Positions 1 to 9,363 of a stretch of DNA of 64,000 bases are shown here, piece after piece; positions within the stretch are counted from its first letter, which is position 1; the number at the start of each line of letters is the position of its first letter. Below the pieces are notes generated by a model, which made no database searches, was not told where the DNA came from, and saw only the letters and a list, made by a program, of their open reading frames with translations. The stretch covers positions 85,628,853 to 85,692,852 of the forward strand of contig CM030367.1 of assembly GCA_017893485.1 (NCBI GenBank), in the 5' to 3' direction. The DNA is from Hemerocallis citrina (taxonomy: Eukaryota; Streptophyta; Magnoliopsida; Asparagales; Asphodelaceae). The translations under genes were made by a program, and so were the position numbers.

Positions 1-755
1 GGGCGTCAACTCTGGCACACCAAACACGAGCCAGCGGAACTTGCAGAGGTGAGTTTTGACTCTCGGTTTGAAAGATACGGCCGTGTATCACTTTATATCC
101 GTTGTATTGAATTAAAATGATAAACGGACGTATCTCACAAATTGTGAGACGGAAATCGCCTCTACAAGATCCGTTACCTTCTACACGGCGAGTCCGACCT
201 ACTCGTACAACTCCGAATTTTTTCATCTCGTTTTTTTTCTTCTCCTATATTCCACCACTACAACTAGCACTACACCTACAAAAATGTCAACAAAATATAT
301 ACAACATACATGATCAGAGCTAATTATATACTCTCTAAATTATAGACTAGACTACTACGCATAATACAAAAAAACCCAACTCCAAAATTGGAAAAAAAAT
401 CAATAAATTCAAAGAGTTCATTATGGTAAATTGGGATTAAGAAAATACCTGGTCCAAAGAGAGAGATAGAGAGTGGGCGAAGATGTGAGAAGCCGCTGCA
501 CGCTGTTGTAGACAAAGGAAAACAATTTGTGCTAGGGTTTAGATGATTTGGGAATTTGGATATGAAGTTAGGGTTTGCTGTATTCGGGAGAGGAAGAGAG
601 AGATATGGAGCTTTCCACAAGGGGCAGAGATCGAGAACACAAAGAAATCGATGCCAAGAAGTTGGGAGAGTGAACTAGGGTTTGGGGATGGGTTTCGGGA
701 GCTCGAGAGAATGAGAGATAGTGTTTGTGACGAAAACAGGGAGATGAAGATCTGA
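1..755. other. unassigned left edge, possible minus-strand gene leader
   Basis: No recognisable protein domain. Read on the minus strand, about 755 down to 450 looks like a plant 5' untranslated exon. It is C/T rich and carries several AAACCCTA telo-box-like motifs. It ends in a plausible splice donor (CCAG then GTATTTTC near 450-446). If this is real, the coding exons would lie to the left of the window. On the plus strand a frame is open from base 1 to a TGA at 118-120, giving about 39 codons with no match I recognise. Short frames elsewhere in this stretch overlap each other on both strands and look like chance. The gene reading is inference only. Confidence 0.25.
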
Positions 756-1068
756 GTATGTACAAGTGTTTGGAAAAAACACTTGTACATACCTAGGCCG
801 TTGTTGGAAACAACGGCCAAGGTATGTTGTTTTTATAAAAAAAACAACCTAGGCTGTTGTTTCCAACAACAGCCTAAGTGAATTTTTCGACAAAAAAACT
901 CCACGCCAAAAAATTGCTAAGTCCCAAACGTTTTTTGGCGTGAATTGACGAAAATACCCCTCCGCTTTTGGGAACGTTAGTGGGAGACTTAAGCGGCAAG
1001 ATCAAGATCGATCGGACGGTGGAGGTTGGTGTTTTCCAACCCATTGAAAACGGACCCGTTTTCAATGG
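756..1068. repeat. cluster of six near back-to-back inverted repeats
   Basis: Six perfect hairpin-forming repeats lie in 313 bp. The arms are 756-771 with 777-792 (16 bp), 796-805 with 809-818 (10 bp), 826-834 with 840-848 (9 bp), 851-861 with 865-875 (11 bp), 902-913 with 931-942 (12 bp), and 1041-1052 with 1057-1068 (12 bp). Loops are mostly 3-5 bases. The second and fourth share the core of the form GGCYGTTGTT. Such density suggests part of a foldback or non-autonomous DNA transposon, or a source of small RNA. I could not define outer terminal repeats or a target duplication. Confidence 0.7.
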
Positions 1069-1076
1069 AGCAAGAC

Positions 1077-1078
<2 letters not shown>

Positions 1079-1164
<86 letters not shown>
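1079..1164 (+). repeat. compound microsatellite (AT)n(AG)n
   Basis: About 17 AT units run straight into about 26 AG units. The tract adjoins a Helitron-derived block. A second compound tract of the same order lies at 1330-1416, so the two may be duplicates of one Helitron interior. Confidence 0.95.
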
Positions 1165-1168
<4 letters not shown>

Positions 1169-1326
1169 AAATAAATAAATGAGTTGTTTTGGGAGGGGAT
1201 TTGAATTTGAATTTTGGGGGGAAACTTTTTTTTTGGGGGGGGGGGGATGTGTTTTGTGAGGTTAGATCTGTTCCTTTGATTTTGAGGGGATTGAAGGAGC
1301 GCTATTTGATAGCTTTCTTTGTGTTT

Positions 1327-1335
<9 letters not shown>
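1165..1335 (-). mobile_element. partial Helitron 5'-end copy
   Basis: This block is similar to the body of the Helitron at 1566-1980. It has the same AAATAAATGAGTTGTTTTGG start, the G-rich homopolymers, the TTAGATCTG motif and the GATAGCTTTCTTTGTGTTTT end. The expected 5' TC terminus has dissolved into the AT microsatellite that begins near 1330. No 3' CTAG end is seen, so it is a fragment. Confidence 0.6.

Positions 1336-1416
<81 letters not shown>
1330..1416 (+). repeat. second compound microsatellite (AT)n(AG)n
   Basis: About 23 AT units are followed by about 19 AG units. It separates two copies of the Helitron 5' block and probably expanded from the TATATAAT found near Helitron 5' ends. 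Confidence 0.95.
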
Positions 1417-1420
<4 letters not shown>

Positions 1421-1565
1421 ATAAATAAACGAGTTGTTTTGGGGGGAAATTTGAATTTGAGTTTTGGGAAAAAAATGTGTTTTGTGATGTTAGATCTGGG
1501 TCTTTGATTTTGAGGGGATTGATGGAGAGCCACTTGATAGCTTTCTTTGTGTTTTATTATGTAGA
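1417..1565 (-). mobile_element. Helitron 5'-end copy abutting the next Helitron
   Basis: This is a second copy of the 5' block. Its minus-strand 5' terminus, TCTACATAATAAAACAC, ends exactly at 1565. It directly touches the 3' CTAG of the Helitron at 1566-1980, giving a head-to-tail junction on the minus strand. Its own 3' end is not seen; leftward it runs into the microsatellite. Confidence 0.6.
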
Positions 1566-1980
1566 CTAGATTTGCCTGTGGCCACGTGCCTACGGCATGT
1601 CTTCAAAACGATACAACATATGAAAAGTTTTTTAAACAGTAAATCAACAATTATGTAGCTGAAGTTTAAATAGTATGACAATAATTAGTTGTAAATAAAA
1701 GTCTATGTTTCCATTAGTATATGGTGAAAAACAATTATAAATTGAGGTATAAAATTCCATATTTCCCTATATATAAATAGATAGATAGATAGAGAGAAAT
1801 AATTAAATAAATAAATGAGTTGTTTTGGGGGGGGGGATTTGAATTTTAAATTTGAGTTTTGGGAAGAAACTTTTGGGAAAAAGGAAAAAATGTGTTTTGT
1901 AAAGTTAGATCTGGACCTTTGATTTTGGGGGAATTGAAGGAGAGCCACTTGATAGCTTTCTTTGAGTTTTATTATATAGA
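1566..1980 (-). mobile_element. non-autonomous Helitron, 415 bp
   Basis: On the minus strand it begins TCTATATAATAAAACTC (1980 downward) and ends CAAATCTAG (1574-1566). The flanking bases are A before TC and T after CTAG, the A/T insertion habit of Helitrons. A short GC-rich palindrome around CACGTG lies about 10-15 bp inside the 3' end, as expected for the terminator hairpin. There is no Rep/helicase coding, so it is non-autonomous. A 586-bp relative is at 57362-57947 with the same ends. Confidence 0.8.
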
Positions 1981-2295
1981 TATTTGGTGAAGACCATGTC
2001 ATATATTTCGTAGAAGTCATGCTTTGGAAATTTTGGCTAGCCCCCAGGTTCGACTAGCTATTGTTGAAGCTCATTATTAGACCAGTTTGTTTGCATCTTT
2101 CTACCAAAGTTCACATCATGATTTCCGCTGATCGTCTTCCACAACAACAGTACCATAAAATGTGGTGTGCTTACCATCCAATGTGGGCCATACCATTGGC
2201 CACTGTCGTGCTAGACTGCGCTTTCCACATCCTCCAATGGGTATTCTCTCTACTCAACCTCTAGATCATTCTCAGTTTCAAAGATTCTTGCAGTC
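1981..2295 (+). pseudogene. possible gag zinc-knuckle remnant
   Basis: This is the flank between the Helitron and the T0 5' LTR. Two overlapping frames (2061-2264 and 2162-2494) can be read as one frameshifted remnant. It includes CAYHP, then GHTIGHC about ten residues on. That resembles the C-x2-H...GH-x4-C pattern seen in some Ty3/gypsy gag proteins. It is too short and degraded to assign. It may be debris of a still older element that T0 inserted into. Confidence 0.3.
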
Positions 2296-2566
2296 TAATA
2301 AGGATAAAAATCACAGTAAATTAGGGTCATACGTTTCCAACAATGATATTAAAGTTTATACAAGCAGATTAATCATAACGAATCTCTTTAACAGGTCCGG
2401 ACCTTCTTCAGCCTCATCTACAAGAACATTGGTATCTTTCAAGCCCATTAAAAGTGACAAATTAGGTCCGCTAGGGGAGACAACCAGTCTATGAGGGTTG
2501 TGAGACAAATATCTTATCCTCAGACAAGAGTCTTATCTCTTAAGGGGGTGAACCAACAGGAGATAA

Positions 2567-3116
2567 GAGTATCTGTAGTCGTTCTAACCTATTTTTTGGG
2601 TATTTGGCAATTGGGAATAGAAAATATGGCTGCGCGTTGTAGTGGTTGAAAGTTAAAATATGGCCAGACGATCGATTATCTCTCGTCTCAAAATTTGTTT
2701 AAAAAAAATAATTTTTTTTTGTGAACTAAAAGACCAAAAAAAAAACATCAAAAACTGTGGGACGGTGGATAATACACCGGCCCACAATTTTGTCTTATTC
2801 AAAATTGTTGGGACGGTGTATTAAACACCGTCCGACAATTTTTTTTTTATTTTTTATTTTTATAATATAGGACGACACATTATTTATCGTCCAGGAAAAA
2901 AAAAGTAAAGCGATGAAATATTATCTTTCGTCTATTTTCAGGGACGAAAGAAAATTTCCCGTGAGCTATATTTTGGCTTTTGCCAAATCGTCTGCTATAT
3001 TTGGCAGTCCACTATTCATCGTACACCCAAAATTTGGGTATTTGGAAGACGACTACAACAATTTTATTCCCATTTTTTCCAAATTTTGGGTATTTAGCCC
3101 ACGACTATAGATGCTC
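2567..3116. mobile_element. PIF/Harbinger-like MITE, 550 bp, with TAA target duplication
   Basis: Imperfect terminal inverted repeats begin GAGTATCTGTAGTCGT on the left. The right end, read on the other strand, begins GAGCATCTATAGTCGT. TAA flanks both ends (2564-2566, 3117-3119). The paralogous T0 LTR has the unoccupied sequence, with a single TAA, near 56436-56440. That fixes the borders independently. The interior holds further palindromes such as GGACGGTGT with ACACCGTCC near 2812-2835. No transposase is encoded. Confidence 0.88.
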
Positions 3117-3175
3117 TAAGGAAGTCATATCAATCTAATGTATCCATATTAATCTTCTAAACTGTTTCTCTGGCC

Positions 3176-3183
3176 TATAAATA
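3176..3183 (+). promoter_or_regulatory. TATA box of T0 5' LTR
   Basis: TATAAATA. The same octamer occurs at the matching place in the 3' LTR (56491-56498). A CT-rich leader follows it. Confidence 0.6.
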
Positions 3184-3504
3184 CCCTTCCTCCTCATCAG
3201 TCCAAAGGTAATCAATAAATTCACAGTTTCTCTCTTAAACTTGTTTTCTCTCTCTGAATCTGACTTGAGCGTCGGAAGATCCGTCTCCGGGGTCACCCCC
3301 GGTGTTTTAGACTTCTTTTTTCAGGTCCATCGGTTGCGTTAGCAACCATCGAATTCAGATCATGATTTTTAATCAACAATCCAGATCCACTCTCAGGAGC
3401 TCTAACCACTTTTCACGGCAACGATCAAAGGTTAGATCTTTAGTAGTTTTCTTCAAATATAAACTCACTATCTGTTTGCTTCCACACCAAAATAAGCAGC
3501 ATCA

Positions 3505-3712
3505 GATTGGCACTGCCTGTGGAAAACTACACAGATCAGACTTAACACCAAGCCACCAAGACTAAAAAGGATAGCAGTGGCCTCAAGCTGTCTGGCCAAC
3601 TATCTTCGTCAACAAACTCCTCCTGTGGAGGACCCACTTCCTCAATAGCCAAATCTGCCCCAACAACCTAATCAAGCTCCTATCAACGGAGAGGCACCAG
3701 AGAGCTCCTGAC
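3505..3712 (+). other. T0 primer binding site and leader
   Basis: Right after the LTR, TTGGCACTGCCTGTGG (3507-3522) resembles the PBS of Tat-type elements. The leader continues to 3712, where K1 inserted. The last five bases, ctgac (3708-3712), are repeated with one change as ccgac at 29863-29867 after K1. No reading frame is evident. Confidence 0.65.
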
Positions 3713-5479
3713 TGTAGTACCCCATATTTTTAAAATATTGTTTTGAGAATATTAAATGAATTAAAATGTTTTTTTGGTAATTTAATAATATTTATCAAAA
3801 AATTTATCTTCTTACACGTGCAAAACACGTGCAAATATTTTCTCGGGAGGTTCAAAAGCCAAAATTATTTTGGGGAAACTCATTATTTATTATTTGAGAT
3901 TATTTGTGATTTTTCTAGATTTTTCTGACGATGGTTGGACCCATTTGCAAATATTTCAAAAAGAATGACTTTTGTGCAAAATTACCAAATAAGGGTGAAA
4001 CTCCAGATTCAGATTTTTGGGCTAGAAATAATGCCTAGTCAATTCAGGAGTAAAAATTTACCTTTCGTTTCAACACATTTGATATATTTTACAAATTTTG
4101 ATAAAAGAGGGTCTTTTGCAAAATTGCTATTTGGAGGGATGAAATTGCAAAAATATTTTCTAGATTTTCCCTACAGTGCCGGCTGATGCCAATGGAGGAT
4201 CTTTTGATTTCTGAACCCAATTAAATTGGTTTTTAACTAATTCCCTAGTATGGGAATCTATTTATGTAAAGGAATATTTGAAAGGAGGTATTTTGCAAAT
4301 GTATTCAAAAACCCTAAAATCTTTAATCCCAGCCTATTTAGGGTGTAGTGCAGCCGTCATCTTGCTGCACAACACAGAGGATTTCTTATTTCTTATTATT
4401 TTGGAGTTCTAAAGAGAAGATCTTGGATTTCTTGCTAAGGAGGAGCTTTTCTTACTTTCTATTCGTCTTCGTTCGATTCTTTCAACAAGGTGAGTGGTGT
4501 AATTGTTCTGTTTTGTTCTTTGAATGTTGTATATGGTGTTTCATCTACTAGAAAGCATGCTAGGATTTTGGTATGAATATATATATGATGGATTGCATGA
4601 ATTGATGAACAAAAATTGGATCTTTTATGAAACCCTAAGTTATTTATGAGTAGAATTTGCATGTGGATGATTTGAGATTGTTAAATAACCTAATATAAAT
4701 CATGAGTAGGCTACTTCTTTGGATTATTGCTGATTTGATTGGATATGGTGAATGTTATGCATAAATAGATTAATGATGGGATTTTTGACTATTGGTGAGT
4801 TGGATGAATGCGACTTGGTCATTAATGTTAAATTTTGTTTATGTTCATGAGTTAAAGATGGTGATTTGAGTTGAGGAAATTTTGAGAAGGACTAATGAAT
4901 TAAAAGATCATGCCTTGAGGATTGGAGTGCTGATAACTAGATTTGGATTTGATACTTTATGACTAAATTGGAGATTTCGTTATTTCATGAAGTTTTTACT
5001 TGGATTTGAATTGCTCAATTATTAAGGATTTAATCTAAACATTTGTTTATTCCTAATTTGATGGATTTGTAAATTTTCTTTGGTGCACAAACATGCACGA
5101 ACTCTATTACATGAATATCCTATTTTGTTGTTTTGAAGGAATTGAACCTTTAAGTGTTTTTGAACATTTTGGTTATATCTCAACATATTTTGGTATTAAT
5201 ATGGTTTGGAACAGAATACGAAGGTCATTCTAAGTATGATTGGTTCTTAAAAAATATTTTTGATATATGCACTTATTCATGTTTCAATTTGAAGGAATTC
5301 ATCAAAAAACTATTTTTTATCAATTCAAAGTGGTTTGATTGGTTTGGTGGACTCTTATATACTCTACAAGTCATATTTGATCATATCAGAAATATACTTT
5401 TTATAGATTTCATTTTTATAAAGTAAATCTTAGTATCGATTGAAACATGCACAACACAAACTGCAGTTTGTAGGTGTGA

Positions 5480-5827
5480 CAATCGACTTGTATGTTTCGA
5501 CAGTCGACCGTCGCTATCTGGCTGCTGTGTTTTTTCATTTTCTTGAAATTTCGTGCGAAACAGTCGACTGGCCCATTTTTCCAGTCGACTGTCTCTTCTC
5601 TATTTTGATATTTTCTCGAAGTGTTGGATCTTCGCTCTGGACACTCGACTGATGACTTTAACAGTTGACCGTCATTACTTAGAATTATTTTTCTTAAAAT
5701 ATTGGATTTTCGCTCTGGACAATCGACCGATGACTTTTACAATCGACTGCCATTACTTAGAATTATTTTCTTGAAGTGCTGGTTTTTCACTCTGGACTGT
5801 CGACCGACTCTGGTTTACAGTCGACTG
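5480..5827. repeat. five paired GTCGAC palindromes in K1 5' LTR
   Basis: Decamers start at 5480/5501, 5561/5582, 5642/5662, 5720/5740 and 5797/5818. Within pairs the starts are 20-21 bp apart; pairs recur every 77-81 bp. The consensus is CAGTCGACYG. This copy is more decayed than the 3' LTR copy (28255-28603), mostly by G to A or C to T changes such as CAATCGACTG. Confidence 0.9.
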
Positions 5828-6179
5828 TTACTGATGTTTCTTGAGTTATTCTGATGTCCTTTAAATGATTAATTCTTTAAATGTTTTCGGGATCTATAAC
5901 TTATTATTCTAAATATTATATTTCTAAAGAACGTATGTTTTCAAGATGTTTTATTGTTGGGTTTGGATAGTTAAGTGTGAGTCTCTAGAGGTTGCGTGGG
6001 ACCCTAGTATGCCGGTAGTTGAGTTATTGTGTTTTGGACGTGTTGATGCATATTTGTTGATCAGTTGTTGAGTTAAGTCCGGTTGGGTACACCATCTCTA
6101 GGAGGTTCAAAATTAAATTAATTAACTTAAAAAATAAGGACAGGCACTAGTGGTGATATGATGAATGAGAAAATGGGTT

Positions 6180-6440
6180 ATGGACCTCAGTAAGGCTTGC
6201 AGTGTGAGATAATCCCCGAAATTATCCAGGTGTGAGTGAAATAGTTTCCGGAATTACCTGTGATGTGGGATTGATCTCCGAAATTATTGGGTTCGAGGCG
6301 GCACTCATATGGTATTCGTGTGATGAGGTGCCATAGCTTGCGGTGTGGGGTATTCTCGAAGATTTCCAGGTGTGAGTGAAATAGTCTCCGGAATTATCTG
6401 TGGATAGAGTTTGACCTCCGAAATTATAGGGGCATGGGCT
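6180..6440 (+). repeat. tandem block in K1 5' LTR
   Basis: Units of about 50-60 bp alternate phrases such as GTGTGAGATAATCCCCGAAA and GTGTGAGTGAAATAGT, each ending in a variant of CCGGAATTATC. The same block is in the K1 3' LTR (about 28960-29170) and in K4 (about 43630-43890). Other chromovirus LTRs here have different tandem repeats at this position. Confidence 0.65.
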
Positions 6441-6632
6441 AATACTCACAGTTTACTGATGAACACACTATTATTCACATTTAGAAGCAATAACCTTAAT
6501 GTAAATGCACATTTAAAAGCTCTATATGTGGTATTTAACTCTTATTTTCTCTTTTCCATAGGAAACAGTCTATAGCAGCAAAACGAAGCAAATTCAGGAT
6601 TGTAAGGATGAAACACAGGAAACTGAAGAGAT

Positions 6633-7453
6633 CAGTCGACTGATCATGCTTACAGGCGACTGGACAGAGGGAATCAAGTTTACACAACAGTCGACTGGGC
6701 TGAGGAATCATGAAAATACTGAAGCCTCGATACAGTCGACTTACATCCAGAGGCAGTCGACTGATCGGCAGCAAAGTAAACAGATAAGATATTCGAAGAT
6801 TCATCCAAATCTAATTTCAAATCTATCTGAATCCAGATTTATGCAAATCAAATCTAGAGACGGGGGATTTCCAAGAGCACGTGGTTAACAGATAAGGAAG
6901 GAAAGAAGAAAAGAGAAAGAAATAAATCATCAAATCAAACAAAGAAGGATTTTCCTGAAAAAAGTGCAAAACCCTAATTCTCAGCCGTGTTCTATAAATA
7001 TCAGAAAAGAAGCATTATCTACGGCTCTCTCTTGGCCCTCGTCATCTCCCCATCATCCACCACCGAATCACAGAGTTGCAAAACCATCAAGTTATCAACC
7101 AGTGCATCATTCTATCTGCATTGAAGAAGGAGAGAAGAGATCCAGTACTCGAAGGCAGTCTACTGTGTGACAGACAGTCGACTTATTGCCGGACTTCATT
7201 AGTTTATTTCTCTTCTCTTTATTCTTTTATGTTGATCATGTATTCGAACTTGTTGATTAATAAAAGTATTATTATGTGGAACTAAATTCTATAGTTGGGT
7301 AGATTGAAACCGTAGTTATGTAGTGCTATATTCTTCTGAACTCTTTTATTTTACTTATTGATTGAATCCGTTTGTATTGGTATAGATTGATGGTAATCAA
7401 ACTTGTTCTCGAAAGTCTGAGAGTAGTCGATTGAGGTGAGAGCCAGTCGACTG
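6633..7453. repeat. GTCGAC palindrome sites in A1 5' LTR
   Basis: Decamers start at 6633/6653, 6688, 6733/6754, 7156/7175 and 7424/7444. Pair spacing is 19-21 bp. One site, TAGTCGATTG at 7424, is intact CAGTCGACTG in the 3' LTR (15734), so two C to T type changes arose after insertion. Confidence 0.9.
6993..7000 (+). promoter_or_regulatory. TATA box of A1 5' LTR
   Basis: TATAAATA in a leader-like context; identical in the 3' LTR at 15303-15310. Confidence 0.6.
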
Positions 7454-8110
7454 ACGTACAGAACTTAAAAAATCCAAGTTTGCATTACCATCCATCTGAA
7501 TCTGTTAAATGAGCATATTGAGACGACCCGTATCTCGTGCCCGTAATTGTAACAAAGGAATCTTTAGGGGTTCCTGGTTCAATCAACTTAAGGGATCTAG
7601 ATCTGATACCAATTTCTAGAACCTTGAGTGTTTGTTCGTTTCCACTGATCTTATGTTTTCTTTAAGTGCAACTTAGTAGATACCATGCTAAACATTTAAT
7701 GAAAGAAACGAATTAGAGTAGATACCATGCCTAATTCTTGGCTTAGGGAAACAGTACTTTAAGGAGTAGATACCATGCCCTTGAAGGGAACAAACATGAG
7801 TAATAAGAAGAAGTTCAGAAGGTGACTTAGCATTACTGACAATTGGTGGAGATCTAAACCCAACTACTTCATAAATATTTGTGATTCAACACTTCTTAAT
7901 TTAGTTTTAATCTTTTTTTTTCTTTTAGACTTTCAAAACAACTCTGTATGATTTTTATTCTTTTTATTGATTAGTAAGTTAAAGTCTACAATCTCTGTGG
8001 GATCGACCCTTGCTATTGCTACGCTTTTCTAAACGATTCGTGCACTTGCGAGGTTTATAATTTGTGTCTAGTTTTATCTATTTATTTAGGTAACTAGATT
8101 GCACAACAAG

Positions 8111-8132
8111 TTTTTGGTGCCGTTGCCGGGGA
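8111..8132 (+). other. A1 primer binding site
   Basis: Two bases after the LTR, the stretch TTGGTGCCGTTGCCGGGGA lies within 8111-8132. This is the typical Athila PBS phrase and starts minus-strand DNA synthesis from a host tRNA. Confidence 0.9.
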
Positions 8133-8238
8133 TTGTCTAGTATTTTAACTTCCAGATCAGTAGAAAGTTTTTATTTTTCTTTCTTTCTTTTAATTTTATT
8201 ACTAAGTATTTTTCTTTTAGGTTACAGGATTTTGGTGG

Positions 8239-9363
8239 ATGCACGGAAGGAGATCACTTCGTCCAGAGCTACTACCAATTGACGCAGAAACAGAACGCAC
8301 TTTGCACAGATTAGGTCGACTGATTGCGACCAACCAGTCGACTGCTGCACGAACCCAGTCGACTGCTCAGAGACTCAAGTCACAAGCAATCATGGCAGAA
8401 GAAATACCCAATCGCGTACCAATGCAGGACAAGTTCACACCTAAGAACATCGAGCAACCTTCCTGCATTGCGTATCAACCTAATGTCACAGGGAACATGC
8501 ATCTATCTCCTCAGTTACTTAGTATGGTTCCCCATTTTAGTGGCAAACCAGATGAAGAGCCTCATCTCCATTTACAAGATTTTTTCGATCTTTGCAGGAC
8601 ACAAAGCGTCCAAAGGCTTACCCCTGAACAAATCAGGTTAATTTTGTTTCCTTTTTCCTTAAAACTTAACGCTAAACTATGGTATAATTCTTTGGAACCA
8701 GGATCAATAAACTCAGGGGAGCAATTGGCGACAAAGTTCTTAAAAGAATTCTTTCCAGCCCAAAAGACCAAACAGCTGAAAAGGGAGATTCAACTCTTCC
8801 AACAAAAGGATGGAGACTTATTTTTCGAAGCATGGAAGGATTTCAAGAACAAACTCCTCAAGTGTCCAACACACAACATGCCTAAAGATGATCAGGTACA
8901 AGCATTTTATGAAGGTTTAAATGATACTAATAAGGCAATTGTGGATTCAGCTTGCAACGGGATCTTGATGAGGAAAAGCGGCGAAGAGGCCATAGAACTA
9001 TTTGAAGAACTCAGCGAGAATTCACAACAATTCTCAACAAGGAGGGGCCCTTCGAAAAAACAGGGAGTTTATGAAATTTCTAGTAGCAATAACATTCAAT
9101 TGGAAATGGTAAACATGAATAAGAAAATTGATATGCTTGTTGATGCAATGTCTATAATGGGTGGAGTTAAAAATCAAACAAATGAAATTTGTGCAATTTG
9201 TTCTCATGTAGACCATACCACTGATACGTCCCATGTCTTCTTTCACAGATCAGGAGCATGCAAATTATGTAGGTCGAGGAGTGTTTCCACCAAAGAACAA
9301 CCCATTCTCAAACACATACAACCCAGGGTGGAGGAATCATCCAAACTTCTCCTGGAGCAATAA
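8239..9363 (+). pseudogene. gag: A1 gag, frameshifted near its 3' end
   Basis: Structural protein of an Athila element, expected to form virus-like particles in the cytoplasm. The ATG is the first good start after the PBS. Residues about 95-215 carry the Retrotrans_gag core (HFSGKPDEEPHLHLQDF, FKLKL-type hydrophobic segment, a W-containing region). A cysteine/histidine stretch, CAICSHVDH, starts at residue 318. Just after it, about 9225-9240, the frame shifts and the natural continuation (DQEHANYVGRG) is in frame +1. The last 40 or so residues of this frame are therefore an artefact. Residues 25-42 encode three in-step QST/R-S-type repeats from GTCGAC motifs. Confidence 0.85.
8313..8365. repeat. 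three GTCGAC palindromes in A1 gag start
   Basis: Decamers at 8313 (AGGTCGACTG), 8335 and 8356; spacing 22 and 21 bp. They lie in the poorly conserved N-terminal region of gag and are read as RLIATNQSTAARTQSTA. Confidence 0.9.

Larger units (their letters stand above)
2296..3504 (+). repeat. T0 5' LTR, interrupted by a MITE
   Basis: It aligns with the 3' LTR at 56180-56807 over its length once the MITE at 2567-3116 is removed (about 656 against 628 bp). Shared landmarks are GCAGATTAATCATAAC, the TCAGACAAGAG block, TATA box TATAAATA (3176-3183), GGTCCATCGGTT, and CTCAGGAGCTCTAAC near the end. The start is placed at TAATAAGG by comparison with TGATAATGG in the 3' LTR and could be off by a few bases. 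Confidence 0.75.
6457..8108 (+). repeat. A1 5' LTR (1652 bp)
   Basis: TGATGAACAC...GCACAACA. It has a TATA box at 6993-7000, nine GTCGAC-type motifs (6633-7453), and three copies of AGTAGATACCATGC (starting near 7675, 7718 and 7765). Near the end is the phrase CTGTGGGATCGACCC, common in Athila-like LTRs. It matches 14767-16418 base for base at an offset of 8310 apart from about 18 substitutions. Confidence 0.95.

Noticed and set aside
874..1533. Long minus-strand frame of about 219 codons
   Set aside because: It is translated AT and AG microsatellite (runs of YI and SL) across Helitron copies; no domain.
3935..5426. Short plus-strand frames in the K1 LTR, repeated at 26702-28201
   Set aside because: They are duplicated simply because the LTR is duplicated; stops and indels differ between copies, with no domain.
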